Shown here in pieces: positions 44,668 to 53,397 of a stretch of 64,000 nucleotides of DNA. The stretch is from Actinocrinis sp035946395 (GTDB lineage: Bacteria; Actinomycetota; Actinomycetes; Streptomycetales; Catenulisporaceae), in the NCBI RefSeq assembly GCF_035946395.1, contig NZ_DASYZI010000144.1:1-64000 (forward strand), in the 5' to 3' direction. The translations under genes were made by a program, and so were the position numbers. Under the pieces are notes generated by a model. That model saw only the letters and a program-made list of their open reading frames with translations. It was not told where the DNA came from and did no database searches. Every line of letters starts with the position of its first letter. Positions within the stretch are counted from its first letter, which is position 1.

Positions 44668-45540
44668 ATGTTGACCATCGGGCAGTTCGCCAGCCACGGC
44701 CGAGTCTCGGTGCGGATGCTGCGGCATTACGACACGATCGGCCTGCTGCGTCCCGCCTGCGTCGATCCGCTGTCCGGGTATCGCTCCTACCAGGTGGAAC
44801 AGCTGGCCGAGCTGAACCGGATCGTCGCGCTCAAGGATCTCGGCTTCGGCCTCCAGCAGGTGCAGGAGCTCCTGCGGACGCCAGTCGACGCGGCGCAGCT
44901 GCGCGGGATGCTGCTGCTGCGCCGGGCCGAGATCCAGACGCGGATCCAGGACGAGGTCGATCGGCTGGCCCGCGTGGAGGCGCGACTAGCCATGATCGAG
45001 AACGAGGCCTTCGCGCCGGCCGTCGACGTCGTCATCAAGGCCCTGCCGCTGGTGCGGGTAGGCGTGCTGACCGGCATCGCGGCAGGTTACGAACCGCAGT
45101 CCATCACGCCGGTCATCCAAGATCTTTACTGCGAGCTGTGGCAGCAACTGGACGCCGCCGGCATCCGATCCACCGGCCCGGCCATCGCATACTACGAAGA
45201 CGCCTCGGCCATGGACGGCGCGGTCGTGGTGCACGCGGCCGTGCCGGTGCACGTCGACGCGGCAGAAGCCGCGGCCGCGGCTAGGACGAGGATCGGGGAT
45301 GGGGCGGCCGATCGCGGCATGAGCATCATCGATCTTCCGCACGTCGAGAGCGCCGCGTCCGTGATCCATCGGGGTTCGATGGACACGGTGCTCTCCACGA
45401 TCCAGTCCATGGCGCGCTGGATCGAGGCCAGCGGATACAGCTGCGCGGGTTACGCCCGGGAGATCACACTTGAGTGGTCGCCCGATCCCGAGCAGTGGGT
45501 GACCGAACTGCAACAGCCGCTGTATGCGGCGAGAGGGTGA
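44668..45540 (+). CDS. MerR-family regulator with effector-binding domain
   Basis: A 290-residue regulator. The N-terminal MerR helix-turn-helix is LTIGQFASHGRVSVRMLRHYD and GYRSYQVEQL, followed by a dimerisation coiled coil (IQTRIQDEVDRLARVEARL, about 90-110). A C-terminal GyrI-like ligand-binding domain covers about 125-285, as in BmrR/TipA-type drug sensors. It begins 21 bases after the ClC stop and is followed at once by a second, free-standing effector-binding protein. Probably senses a hydrophobic compound and controls nearby genes; the target is unknown. Confidence 0.87.
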   Translation: MLTIGQFASHGRVSVRMLRHYDTIGLLRPACVDPLSGYRSYQVEQLAELNRIVALKDLGFGLQQVQELLRTPVDAAQLRGMLLLRRAEIQTRIQDEVDRLARVEARLAMIENEAFAPAVDVVIKALPLVRVGVLTGIAAGYEPQSITPVIQDLYCELWQQLDAAGIRSTGPAIAYYEDASAMDGAVVVHAAVPVHVDAAEAAAAARTRIGDGAADRGMSIIDLPHVESAASVIHRGSMDTVLSTIQSMARWIEASGYSCAGYAREITLEWSPDPEQWVTELQQPLYAARG

Positions 45541-45545
45541 GCAAG

Positions 45546-46046
45546 GTGGCAGATACGCCTACACCGCAGATCGAGACTCGTGCCGAGCAGCCCTATGTGG
45601 CGATCGCGACACGGGTACCCATGACCGAACTCGCGACGGTCGCGGACCGGGTAGGGGAGGTGTTCGCCTGGCTCGCCGCACAGGGCGTGCCACCCGCCGG
45701 CGCCCCGTTCTTCAAATACAACGAGATCGACATGGCGCGGGAGTTGCTCGTCGAGGGCGGCGTGCCGGTCGCGTCCCCTGTGCAGGGGGACGACAAGGTC
45801 GTCGCCGGAGTGCTGCCGTCCGGCCGCTACGCGACGCTCATGCATGTCGGCCATCCGGACGAGCTGGCGCAGGCCACTGAGACACTGCTGACATGGGCCG
45901 CCGGGCAGGGACTGCGGTGGGACATGGCGCCGAGCGAGCAGGGTGACGTCTGGGGCAGCCGCCTGGAGATCTACCTGAGTGACCCATCCGAGGAGCCGGA
46001 CATGGACAAATGGGTGACGCAGTTGGCCTTCCGCCTGGCGGATTGA
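45546..46046 (+). CDS. Stand-alone GyrI-like effector-binding protein
   Basis: A 166-residue single-domain protein of the AraC/GyrI effector-binding fold (VAIATRVPMTELATVADRV, GAPFFKYNEI, YATLMHVGHPDELAQA, LEIYLSDPSEEP). The glutamate near SRLEIYLSDP is where such domains bind cationic ligands. GTG at 45546 is preferred behind GAGGGTGA; GTG at 45537 overlapping the MerR stop is the alternative. It pairs with the MerR sensor and could buffer or deliver the same ligand. Confidence 0.8.
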   Translation: MADTPTPQIETRAEQPYVAIATRVPMTELATVADRVGEVFAWLAAQGVPPAGAPFFKYNEIDMARELLVEGGVPVASPVQGDDKVVAGVLPSGRYATLMHVGHPDELAQATETLLTWAAGQGLRWDMAPSEQGDVWGSRLEIYLSDPSEEPDMDKWVTQLAFRLAD

Positions 46047-46057
46047 CTGGACAGAAC

Positions 46058-46107
46058 GAAGTGCGCCCTGTCGGACGGGAACCAGGCTGTCCATCAGGGC
46101 GCACTTC
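46058..46107. terminator. Long-stem terminator after the MerR unit
   Basis: GAAGTGCGCCCTG (46058-46070) pairs perfectly with CAGGGCGCACTTC (46095-46107). The 24-base loop contains a small GAC/GTC pairing. Placed 12 bases after the effector-binding gene stop and usable in both directions. Confidence 0.75.
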
Positions 46108-46128
46108 TGTGCTTACATGCTTATCCGC

Positions 46129-46355
46129 TTACTGGTGCTGAATGGAGCAGACGGCCCAGGACGTGCCGTTCCAGGTCTCGGCGACCGGTGTGGCGGTACC
46201 TCTGCTGGTCACGGAGCTGCTGTAGCCATGATCGCGCCGTACATACGCAGCCGAGCTCTGAATCAGGCCGCTCATGCAGCAAGGCGCGGAGAAGGAGAAC
46301 CAGAAGCGGCTATTTGGTAGATAAGATGCAAAATCCGCTGAAAGCCATGCGCGCG
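46129..46355 (-). pseudogene. Remnant of a WNGTSW-repeat secreted protein
   Basis: On the minus strand the last 75 codons before a TAA at 46129-46131 end in TPVAETWNGTSWAVCSIQHQ. This matches the closing blade of actinobacterial repeat proteins with the LAERWNGTSW motif. Upstream the frame meets a stop at about 46361-46363 and shows no start, signal peptide or further repeats. It is probably the decayed 3' end of a deleted gene. It accounts for most of the 340-base gap here. Confidence 0.4.
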
Positions 46356-46386
46356 GTCATGATCGTGGTCACAGCCACAGCCACAG

Positions 46387-47439
46387 TCACGCGGTGCGGT
46401 CCCACGCCTCCGGCAGAATCGGATCGAGGAACGGGACACCCTGCGTCCAGCGTTGCAGCTCGTCGAGGGCGAACGCGGCCATACGGGCGAGTTCGCCGCC
46501 CATGGAGCCGGCGATGTGTGGAGTCAGCAGCACGTTCGGCAGCGTGTACAGCGGCGAGGAGGCGGGCAGCACCTCGGGCGTGGTCACGTCGAGCACGGCA
46601 TTGATACGGCCGGAGACGAGCTCCTCTTGCAGCGCCTGCTGATCGATCAGCGCGCCGCGTGCCGTGTTGATCAGCGTCGCGCCGTCCGGCATGGCTGCGA
46701 GCAGGGCCCGCGAGACCATGCCCTCGGTGCTGGGCACCTGCGGCGCGTGCACGCTGACCACGTCGCAGCGCGCGAACAGTTCGGGCAGCGGGGCGAGCCG
46801 CGCGCCGAGCCGCACGGCCTCGGCCGGATCCACGTGCGGGTCGCTGAGCAGCACGTCCAGATCGAAGGGGCTCAGCAGTTCGAGGACCCTGCGGCCGACC
46901 CGTGAGGCGCCGATGATGCCGATCCGGCGGCGGTAGTTGCCGGCGGCGGCGAGCCTGGCGTGCCAGTCGTCCTCACGCCCGTGTGCCGCCCGGTACTCGT
47001 CCCGGGCGAACAACACGCGCTTGTTCGCGAAGAGGATCGCGGCCAGCGTGTACTCGGCGACCGGCACCGCGTTGGCCGAGGCCGCAGAGGTCACTTCGAT
47101 GCCGCGGCGCCAGCAGGCCTCTGTGATGTGCGGCTTCACGCTCCCGGCGGTGTGGACGACGGCACGCAGCCGGGGTGCGGCCCGCAACGCGGCCTCGTCG
47201 ATCGGCGGGCAGCCCCAGCCGGTGATCAGGACTTCCGCTGCGGCGAGCGCAGTGCGGGCCGTTGGCGTGGTGAAGTCGTCCAGAACCACGTCGAGCTCGA
47301 CGTCGACCAGGTCGAGCAGACGCCGACGCGCCTCGGCATCTAAGAGCGCTGAGGCCACCGCCGGACGCATCGCGAGGACCGCGGCGGGGCGTACGCCCGC
47401 AGGCGTCGCCGGGACCAGTCGAGCCGGCTGCGGCGTCAC
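46387..47439 (-). CDS. D-isomer hydroxyacid dehydrogenase (phosphoglycerate dehydrogenase-like)
   Basis: A 350-residue NAD-dependent 2-hydroxyacid dehydrogenase. The Rossmann region is RIGIIGASRVGRRVLELL, with the last glycine pattern slightly altered. Substrate and catalytic parts are TLINTARGALID (Arg), the glutamate in DVTTPEVLP and the histidine in LLTPHIAGSMGGE. GTG at 47439 overlaps the regulator stop as GTGA, so the pair is coupled. It probably oxidises or reduces a sugar-derived hydroxyacid imported by the divergent ABC system. Confidence 0.87.
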   Translation of the reverse strand: MTPQPARLVPATPAGVRPAAVLAMRPAVASALLDAEARRRLLDLVDVELDVVLDDFTTPTARTALAAAEVLITGWGCPPIDEAALRAAPRLRAVVHTAGSVKPHITEACWRRGIEVTSAASANAVPVAEYTLAAILFANKRVLFARDEYRAAHGREDDWHARLAAAGNYRRRIGIIGASRVGRRVLELLSPFDLDVLLSDPHVDPAEAVRLGARLAPLPELFARCDVVSVHAPQVPSTEGMVSRALLAAMPDGATLINTARGALIDQQALQEELVSGRINAVLDVTTPEVLPASSPLYTLPNVLLTPHIAGSMGGELARMAAFALDELQRWTQGVPFLDPILPEAWDRTA

Positions 47440-48587
47440 GGCGTGGCCACCGGCAAGCGTGCAGCCGTCATGGAACCGGTCTCGGCATCGCGGGCTCTGA
47501 GTGCGGCGCCGCACGAGGTGCGCACCACCAGCTTCGGCAGCAGGACCGTCTGCCGGATCGGCGGATCGCCGGCCACACCGATCCGGGCCAGCAGAGCCGT
47601 GGCCGCCGCCCGGCCGACCTCGTACTTCGGCGGGGCGACGGCGGTCAGCGGCACCTGCGCGAACGCGGCGACCTCGTCGTCGTAGGCGATCACGGCCAGG
47701 TCCTCGGGGATCCGGACCTCGCGCGTACGCAGCCGCTGAACCAGCAGGATCGCCTCCTGATCCGAGTGCACCAGCGCCGCGGTGGCGCCGCAGTCGCGGC
47801 AGGCGTCCGCGAACGCGTCGATGGCCGCGAGCCGGTCCGTGCCGTCTTCGGGCGCCATGACGGGTGCCGAGGCGTCCAGGCCAAGCCGCTGTACCGCCGC
47901 CGCATGGCCTTCGACGACGGGCTTCGTGGTCGGTGTGAAGTGCGCGAAGAGTGCGACGCCACGGTGGCCGAGCCGTGCGAGATGCTCGACCGCCCGGTAC
48001 GCACCCTGACGGTGATCGCTGAGCACGTATTCGGCGTGATCAAACGTCGCGGCCGAGCGACGCTCGACCAGGACGTACGGCACCCCGCAGCCCTCCACCA
48101 GATCACGCACCGGCTCGGTGATCACCGGGCCGACGGCGGGCGTCACCAACAGGCCGTCGCTGCCGGAGCGGATCAGAGCGCGCAGCTGGTCCAGGTCGCG
48201 GTCACCGCCGTAGTCGGTGACGCCGAGGACGAGCCGGGCCCCCGCGCGGGCCGCGGATTCCTGGGCACCCCGGATGACCTCGGGGTAGTAGTACGTCGTC
48301 GAGGGCACGAGCATGCCGATCATGGCGCCGCCGCGCGAGGCCGTCCCGGGCGGTCGCTGCGCGGACTCGGCGGTGAGCGGCGCCGAGGAGATCGGAGCCG
48401 TGGCCGCCGTCGTGGGCACGGCTCCGCCGCGGACCCGCATCAGCAGGCCCTGCTGCTCCAGGATCTCCAGGTCCCGGCGGACCGTGCCGTCCGAGACGCC
48501 GAGCATGGCGACCACCTCGGTCACCCGGACCGCTCCCTGGGCACTGAGCCGTTCCAGCACGTAGGCATGCCGCTGTTGTGCGAGCAC
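47436..48587 (-). CDS. DeoR-type HTH / LacI-type ligand-domain hybrid regulator
   Basis: A 383-residue repressor. The N terminus is a DeoR-like winged helix (QQRHAYVLERLSAQGAVRVTE, then VSDGTVRRDLEILEQQGLL). The remaining about 280 residues are a LacI/periplasmic-binding-type sugar domain (IGMLVPSTTYYYPEVIRGAQ, GSDGLLVTPAVG, DLAVIAYDDEVAAF). GTG at 48587 follows GGAGGG. Divergent from the sugar-importer operon and coupled to the dehydrogenase, it most likely represses both in the absence of the sugar. Confidence 0.88.
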   Translation of the reverse strand: MLAQQRHAYVLERLSAQGAVRVTEVVAMLGVSDGTVRRDLEILEQQGLLMRVRGGAVPTTAATAPISSAPLTAESAQRPPGTASRGGAMIGMLVPSTTYYYPEVIRGAQESAARAGARLVLGVTDYGGDRDLDQLRALIRSGSDGLLVTPAVGPVITEPVRDLVEGCGVPYVLVERRSAATFDHAEYVLSDHRQGAYRAVEHLARLGHRGVALFAHFTPTTKPVVEGHAAAVQRLGLDASAPVMAPEDGTDRLAAIDAFADACRDCGATAALVHSDQEAILLVQRLRTREVRIPEDLAVIAYDDEVAAFAQVPLTAVAPPKYEVGRAAATALLARIGVAGDPPIRQTVLLPKLVVRTSCGAALRARDAETGSMTAARLPVATP

Positions 48588-48848
48588 GTTCCCTCCATCT
48601 GCGCCTTCATCCGCGCCATGGCGCCGATCCTGCCGCGTACCAGTCTCGCCTACTCGCCGCCGATTGCGGAAAATTGTAGATCTTTTCGTTTTCCAGTTGA
48701 AACTGTTGACTCGTTGCGGATTTCTGGGCATCGTAAGCGGCTGTCGGAGAGGAGACAACCCGCGCGTCCGGTCGCCCGGCGCGGCGGCCACACGTGTCTC
48801 GCACCCCCGCCGACCTCGCCGCCTCCGCCCCTCCCGAAAGGTCGACAG
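48588..48848. promoter_or_regulatory. Divergent control region of the sugar locus
   Basis: A 261-base gap with an unusually A/T-rich core (about 48661-48715). GGAAAA at 48668-48673 pairs with TTTTCC at 48689-48694, and the nested pair GAAAA/TTTTC (48669-48673, 48683-48687) offers an alternative. TTGACT at 48706-48711 could be a -35. Likely operator for the hybrid regulator. Confidence 0.5.
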
Positions 48849-50171
48849 ATGCGCAGTTCCCGCTATCGCAGACCTCTCCTCCCGGCGCTCGCCGCCGTGG
48901 CGGCGCTGCTCGCCTCGGGCTGCGGCTCCTCATCGGGGGGCAGCAGCTCCGGCGGGTCGCAGACCATCACGTACTGGTCGAGCGACCAGGGCAGTTCGAT
49001 CGCCGATGACGTCAGCATCCTGACGCCGGAGCTGAACGCGTTCACCCAGCAGACCGGCGTCAAGGTCCATCTGGAGGTCATCGGCTGGAAGGACCTACAG
49101 AACCGGGTGCTCGCCGCGGCCACCTCGGGCCAGGGGCCCGACGTGGTCAACATCGGCAACACCTGGTCCGCCACGGTGCAGGCGACCGGCGCGTTCCTGC
49201 CGATGAGCTCGGACGTGATGACCCAGCTCGGCGGCGGCGACCGGTTCCTGCCCGGAGCGCTGGCCGCGACCGGGGCGCCCGGCAAGGACCCGGTCGGCGT
49301 GCCGATCTACTCGGCGGCGTACGCGCTCTACTACAACAAGGCGATGTTCCAGGCCGCGAACATCGCCAACGCCCCGGCGACCTGGGACGACTTCCTCGCT
49401 GACGCCAAGGCCCTGACCCACGCGGGCCAGTGGGGCGTCTCCGTCGAGGGCGGCAGCACGACGGAGAACTCGCACCACGCCTTCACCTTCAGCCAGCAGC
49501 AGGGCGGCGCCTTCTTCGACGCCTCGGGCAAGCCCACCTTCGACACCCCGCAGAACGTCGCGGGGATCAAGCAGTACGTCGACTTCCTCGGCGCGGACAA
49601 GATCGCCGACCCGAGCGACGCCGAGTACTCCAACGGCACCGAGGCGGTGAAGGACTTCGCCACCGGGAAGGCAGCGATGCTGCTGTGGCAGTCCGCGGAC
49701 GCCACGCTGGCCAAGTACGGGATGAAGAAGGGCGACTACGGCATCGCGCCGGTGCCCTTCCCCGCCGCGCCGCCGGCCGGCGGCAAGCACGTCGACTCGA
49801 TCGTCGGCGGGATCAACCTGGCGGTCTTCGCCAACACGAAGAACAAGGACGCGGCGCTGAAGTTCGTCAAGTTCATGACGTCGAAGCAGACCCAGATCGA
49901 CCTGAACAAGAGCTTCGGCTCGCTGCCCTCGGTCAGCGACGCCTACGGCGACCCGGCGTTCCAGACCGACGCGGCGAAGGTCTACCAGAACGTGTTGGCC
50001 ACCTCCGCCGCGCCGATGCCGGCCATCCCGCAGATCAGCCAGTTCCAGACGCTGGTCGGCGCGGTGGTGAAGAACCTGTTCGCGGACGCGGCGAGCGGCC
50101 AGCAGATCACCGACCAGCTCGTCGCCGGCCAGCTCGACCAGGCGCAGCAGAAGTTGCAGGCGGGAAGCTGA
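48849..50171 (+). CDS. Sugar ABC transporter substrate-binding lipoprotein
   Basis: A 440-residue extracellular solute-binding protein of family 1 (maltose/oligosaccharide type). A lipoprotein signal with lipobox LASGC (Cys near residue 25) is followed by a Ser/Gly linker and TITYWSSDQG. Family landmarks include GQGPDVVNIGNTWS, YSAAYALYYNKAMF, and FATGKAAMLLWQSAD. GAAAGG precedes the ATG. It delivers a sugar to the two permeases downstream. Confidence 0.92.
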   Translation: MRSSRYRRPLLPALAAVAALLASGCGSSSGGSSSGGSQTITYWSSDQGSSIADDVSILTPELNAFTQQTGVKVHLEVIGWKDLQNRVLAAATSGQGPDVVNIGNTWSATVQATGAFLPMSSDVMTQLGGGDRFLPGALAATGAPGKDPVGVPIYSAAYALYYNKAMFQAANIANAPATWDDFLADAKALTHAGQWGVSVEGGSTTENSHHAFTFSQQQGGAFFDASGKPTFDTPQNVAGIKQYVDFLGADKIADPSDAEYSNGTEAVKDFATGKAAMLLWQSADATLAKYGMKKGDYGIAPVPFPAAPPAGGKHVDSIVGGINLAVFANTKNKDAALKFVKFMTSKQTQIDLNKSFGSLPSVSDAYGDPAFQTDAAKVYQNVLATSAAPMPAIPQISQFQTLVGAVVKNLFADAASGQQITDQLVAGQLDQAQQKLQAGS

Positions 50172-50236
50172 CGCCCCGCCCGCTGACGCAGTCCCCAACC
50201 AACACAGTGTTCATCAACACAGTGCCGCTGAACACA

Positions 50237-50271
50237 CGCCGCGCCGGGAGGCCGAACCTCTCGGCGCGGCG
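50237..50271 (+). terminator. Intercistronic hairpin between binding protein and permeases
   Basis: CGCCGCGCCG (50237-50246) pairs perfectly with CGGCGCGGCG (50262-50271), and the inner GGAGG/CCTCT adds five more pairs, one of them G-T, around a five-base loop. Such stems after a binding-protein gene usually attenuate or protect, giving more binding protein than permease. Confidence 0.65.
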
Positions 50272-50314
50272 GCGCGCCCGATCCGTCCGGTAGGACTCGC
50301 GGAAGGACTCGTGT

Positions 50315-51292
50315 ATGGCCGCAGTCACCGAAATCGCCGACGCCACGGCGGTCAAGCCGCCGCGAGCCAGGCGCCCGCTGTCTGCGCGGCTGCGCGCGGG
50401 CGCGCTGCCGTATCTGCTCCTGCTGCCCGCGGTGCTGTTCGAGCTGCTGGTGCACATCGTGCCGATGCTGGTGGGCATCTTCATCAGCTTCAAGCAGCTG
50501 ACCGAGTTCTTCATCCGCGACTGGGGCGCCGCGCCGTACGCGGGGCTGACCAACTACCGCTTCGCGCTCGACTTCCACAGCGCCGTCGGCCAGCAGCTGC
50601 TCAGTTCGTTCTGGGTGACCTGCTCCTTCAGCGTGCTGACGGTCGCCGTGTCCTGGCTGATCGGGCTCGCGGCCGCGCTGCTGACCCAGGAGCGGTTCCG
50701 GGGGCGCGGGGTCCTGCGCACCTACTTCCTGGTGCCGTACGCGCTGCCCGCCTTCGCGGCGGCGATCACCTGGGAGTTCATGTTCCAGCGCGACACCGGC
50801 CTGGTGAACCGGCTGCTCGTCGACGATCTGCACCTGTACCACAGCGCGCCCTTCTGGCTGATCGGCCACAACAGCTTCATCGCGCTGGTCGTCACCGCCG
50901 TGTGGCGCAACTGGCCGTTCGCCTTCCTCGTCGTCACCGCCGGATTGCAGAACATCCCCGGCGAGCTCTACGAGGCCGCCGCGATCGACGGCGCCGGCGA
51001 GTGGCGGCGGATCAGGAGCATCACGATGCCCGCGCTGCGGCCGGTGAACCAGGTCTTGCTCCTGGTGCTGTTCCTGTGGAACTTCAACGACTTCAACACC
51101 CCCTTCGTGCTGTTCGGGGACGTCCCGCCGCCGCAGGCCAATCTGCTCTCCCTACAGATCTACGACACCTCGTTCCAGAACTGGAACTTCGGCTCCGGCT
51201 CGGCGATGTCCGTGCTGCTGATGCTGTTCCTGCTGGTGGTCACCGGCGGATACCTGCTGCTCACCGACCGGAGAAGGAAAGATCTTGGCTGA
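50315..51292 (+). CDS. Sugar ABC transporter permease (MalF type)
   Basis: A 325-residue inner-membrane permease with six to seven hydrophobic segments. The EAA loop is ELYEAAAIDGAGEWRRIRSITMPALRP, which contacts the ATPase. It is 144 bases after the binding protein and overlaps the next permease by eight bases. No ATPase is encoded nearby, so a shared MsiK-type ATPase is the likely partner, as in Streptomyces (known for such systems). Confidence 0.92.
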   Translation: MAAVTEIADATAVKPPRARRPLSARLRAGALPYLLLLPAVLFELLVHIVPMLVGIFISFKQLTEFFIRDWGAAPYAGLTNYRFALDFHSAVGQQLLSSFWVTCSFSVLTVAVSWLIGLAAALLTQERFRGRGVLRTYFLVPYALPAFAAAITWEFMFQRDTGLVNRLLVDDLHLYHSAPFWLIGHNSFIALVVTAVWRNWPFAFLVVTAGLQNIPGELYEAAAIDGAGEWRRIRSITMPALRPVNQVLLLVLFLWNFNDFNTPFVLFGDVPPPQANLLSLQIYDTSFQNWNFGSGSAMSVLLMLFLLVVTGGYLLLTDRRRKDLG

Positions 51293-52181
51293 CACCGCAG
51301 CGCCCGAGATCCCCGCCGGGCCCCGGCGCCGCGGGTCGCCGATGGCGCCGTCCCGCGGCTTCGTGTGGACCCGCCGCGTCGTGCTGACGCTGCTCACGCT
51401 GTTCACGTCGGCGCCGATCTACGTCATGCTCAGCAGCTCGCTCAAGCCGCTCCAGGAAGTACAGGCCGCGTTCACCTGGATCCCGGCGCACCTGACGGCC
51501 CGTCCGTACGCCGACATGTGGACGACGGTCCCGCTGGCCCACTACTTCATCAACAGCCTGATCGTCTCCGCCGCGTCCACCGCACTGTCCGTGGTGATCG
51601 CGCTGCTGGCGGCCTACGCGGTCAGCCGGTACCGCTTCCCCGGCCGGCAGGTCTTCCGCATCACGGTCCTGTCCACCCAGATGTTCCCCGGCATCCTGTT
51701 CCTGCTGCCGCTGTTCCTCATCTACGTCAACATCGGCACGGCCACGGGCGTCCAGCTCTCCGGCTCGCGGCTCGGGCTGATCATCACATTCCTGACCTTC
51801 ACCCTGCCGTTCTCGATCTGGATGCTGGTCGGCTACCTCGACTCGATCCCGCGCGAACTCGACGAGGCCGCCAAGGTGGACGGCAACGGGCCGCTCGGCG
51901 CGCTGATCCGCGTCATCATCCCCGTCGCGGTGCCGGGCATCATCACGGTCGCGGTCTACTCGTTCATGACCGCTTGGGGCGAGGTGCTCTTCGCCTCCGT
52001 GATGACCAGCGACGCCACCCGGACCCTCGCCGTCGGGCTGCGCAACTACGCGTCAGAGAACGACGTGTACTGGAACCAGATCATGGCCGCGTCGCTGGTC
52101 GTCAGCGTGCCGGTGGTGGCCGCGTTCCTGCTGCTGCAACGCCATCTGGTGGCCGGGCTGACCGCCGGATCGGTCAAGTGA
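51285..52181 (+). CDS. Sugar ABC transporter permease (MalG type)
   Basis: A 298-residue second permease with six hydrophobic segments and the EAA loop RELDEAAKVDGNGPLGALIRVIIP. It starts inside the end of the previous gene (GGAGAAGGAAAG upstream) and forms the heterodimeric channel. The stop codon touches the first base of a 20-bp terminator stem. Confidence 0.92.
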   Translation: MADTAAPEIPAGPRRRGSPMAPSRGFVWTRRVVLTLLTLFTSAPIYVMLSSSLKPLQEVQAAFTWIPAHLTARPYADMWTTVPLAHYFINSLIVSAASTALSVVIALLAAYAVSRYRFPGRQVFRITVLSTQMFPGILFLLPLFLIYVNIGTATGVQLSGSRLGLIITFLTFTLPFSIWMLVGYLDSIPRELDEAAKVDGNGPLGALIRVIIPVAVPGIITVAVYSFMTAWGEVLFASVMTSDATRTLAVGLRNYASENDVYWNQIMAASLVVSVPVVAAFLLLQRHLVAGLTAGSVK

Positions 52182-52231
52182 GACGGCTTGGCTCCGGCTA
52201 CCCACCTGCGATAGCCGGAGCCAAGCCGTCT
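52181..52231. terminator. Perfect 20-bp terminator hairpin
   Basis: AGACGGCTTGGCTCCGGCTA at 52181-52200 pairs perfectly with 52212-52231 around an 11-base loop, starting at the last base of the permease stop codon. It is the strongest hairpin in the window. No T-run. Confidence 0.9.
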
Positions 52232-52283
52232 GACGTCGAGCCGTTCAGCTCACAGTGATTCAGCCGTGACACAGCCGAGTGGT

Positions 52284-52463
52284 TCAGCTGACACTGACCG
52301 GCTTGCCGCACTGCGGGCACTCGAACGGGGTCTTCTTCGCGGCCATGGTCCGCTGGATCTTGGTCACGATGAACGGGAAGCTCAGGGCGGGCAGTTCGCG
52401 ACTCGCGTTGACCTGTCCGTGCTGCGCACACTGACCCTGCTTGTACTCGGTCTCAGTAGCCAT
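52284..52463 (-). CDS. 59-residue zinc-ribbon protein
   Basis: A small gene with ATG at 52463 behind AAGGAGA (spacing about 11). The protein begins MATETEYKQGQCAQHG and ends FECPQCGKPVSVS. C12 with H15, and C50 with C53 (CPQC), make a likely four-ligand zinc site; the middle (LPALSFPFIVTKIQRTMAAKK) is amphipathic. No family recognised. It is 85 bases downstream of the ABC-2 permease on the same strand and may be co-transcribed. Too short for most gene filters. Confidence 0.72.
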   Translation of the reverse strand: MATETEYKQGQCAQHGQVNASRELPALSFPFIVTKIQRTMAAKKTPFECPQCGKPVSVS

Positions 52464-52548
52464 TGATCGCGCATCTCCTTAGTTGGTCCTCGGTTGGCAA
52501 CCGGCCGGGCCGGGGTTTGACCGGCCGGTTCGGGCACGGCGTCGTCCG

Positions 52549-53397
52549 TCATCCGCCCTTCGGCAGCCAGCTGAACCGGCGCAGGGCGAAGGCAAGCGCC
52601 GCGACGGCCCAGGCCGCGACGATGAGCAGGTCCGTGCCGGCGAACCCGGCGGTGGTGTTGTTCGGGTTGTACGCGGCGAGCAGCGCCTCGACCAGGTGTT
52701 TCACCGGGAAGACGTTGGCGATGTCGGAGAGCCAGGTCGGCAGCGTCGAGCTGGGGATGAGGACCCCGGAGATGAAGTACAGCGGCAGCATGACCGCCTG
52801 CACCACCGGCTGCGCCGCGTCCTCGTCGGTGATGACCGAGGCGAGCGCGTAGCCGAGGCAGCAGAAGGCGAGCGAACCCAGGATGATCGTGATCACCAGC
52901 GCCGGGGCGGTGCTCGCGGGCAGGTGCGCGTGGTAGAAGATCCAGCCGAGCACGAGCAGGATGGCCGACATCACCAGTGAGGTCACCACCGAGGTCAGCG
53001 CCCGGCCGGCGATCACCGCGGCCGCCGGGACCGGGGTCGCGCGGCGGCGCTTGAGCACCCCGGACTCGCGCTGCGCGGTCACCGAGATCACCAGGTTGAC
53101 CAGCGAGTTGGCGATGATGCCGAGGGTGATGATGCCCGGGACGTAGTAGACCGAGGTGTCGATCTTGCCGCCCGCGACGTCGACCTGGTTGACCTTGCCG
53201 TTGGTCGAGCCGCCGAACACCCCGGCCAGGATGACCAGGAACGTGATCGGCAGGATCACGGTGAAGAACCGGGACTGGCGGTTGCGGAACCACGAGCGCA
53301 GGTCGTACGGGAACTGATGCAGCGTCAGGCTGACGGTGGAGCCGACGGAGGCGCCGCCCGCGGAACCGGTGGGTGCGTTGGAAGTCGTGGTCGTCAT
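52549..53397 (-). CDS. ABC-2-type permease (drug/antibiotic exporter)
   Basis: A 282-residue membrane protein with six hydrophobic segments. The pattern (SGVLKRRRATPVPAAA after TM2, then an ISGVLIPSSTLPTWL segment) matches permeases of DrrB/daunorubicin-type exporters. Its ATG overlaps the ATPase stop as ATGA, giving stoichiometric translation. Substrate unknown; probably exports a hydrophobic drug or lipid. Confidence 0.88.
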   Translation of the reverse strand: MTTTTSNAPTGSAGGASVGSTVSLTLHQFPYDLRSWFRNRQSRFFTVILPITFLVILAGVFGGSTNGKVNQVDVAGGKIDTSVYYVPGIITLGIIANSLVNLVISVTAQRESGVLKRRRATPVPAAAVIAGRALTSVVTSLVMSAILLVLGWIFYHAHLPASTAPALVITIILGSLAFCCLGYALASVITDEDAAQPVVQAVMLPLYFISGVLIPSSTLPTWLSDIANVFPVKHLVEALLAAYNPNNTTAGFAGTDLLIVAAWAVAALAFALRRFSWLPKGG

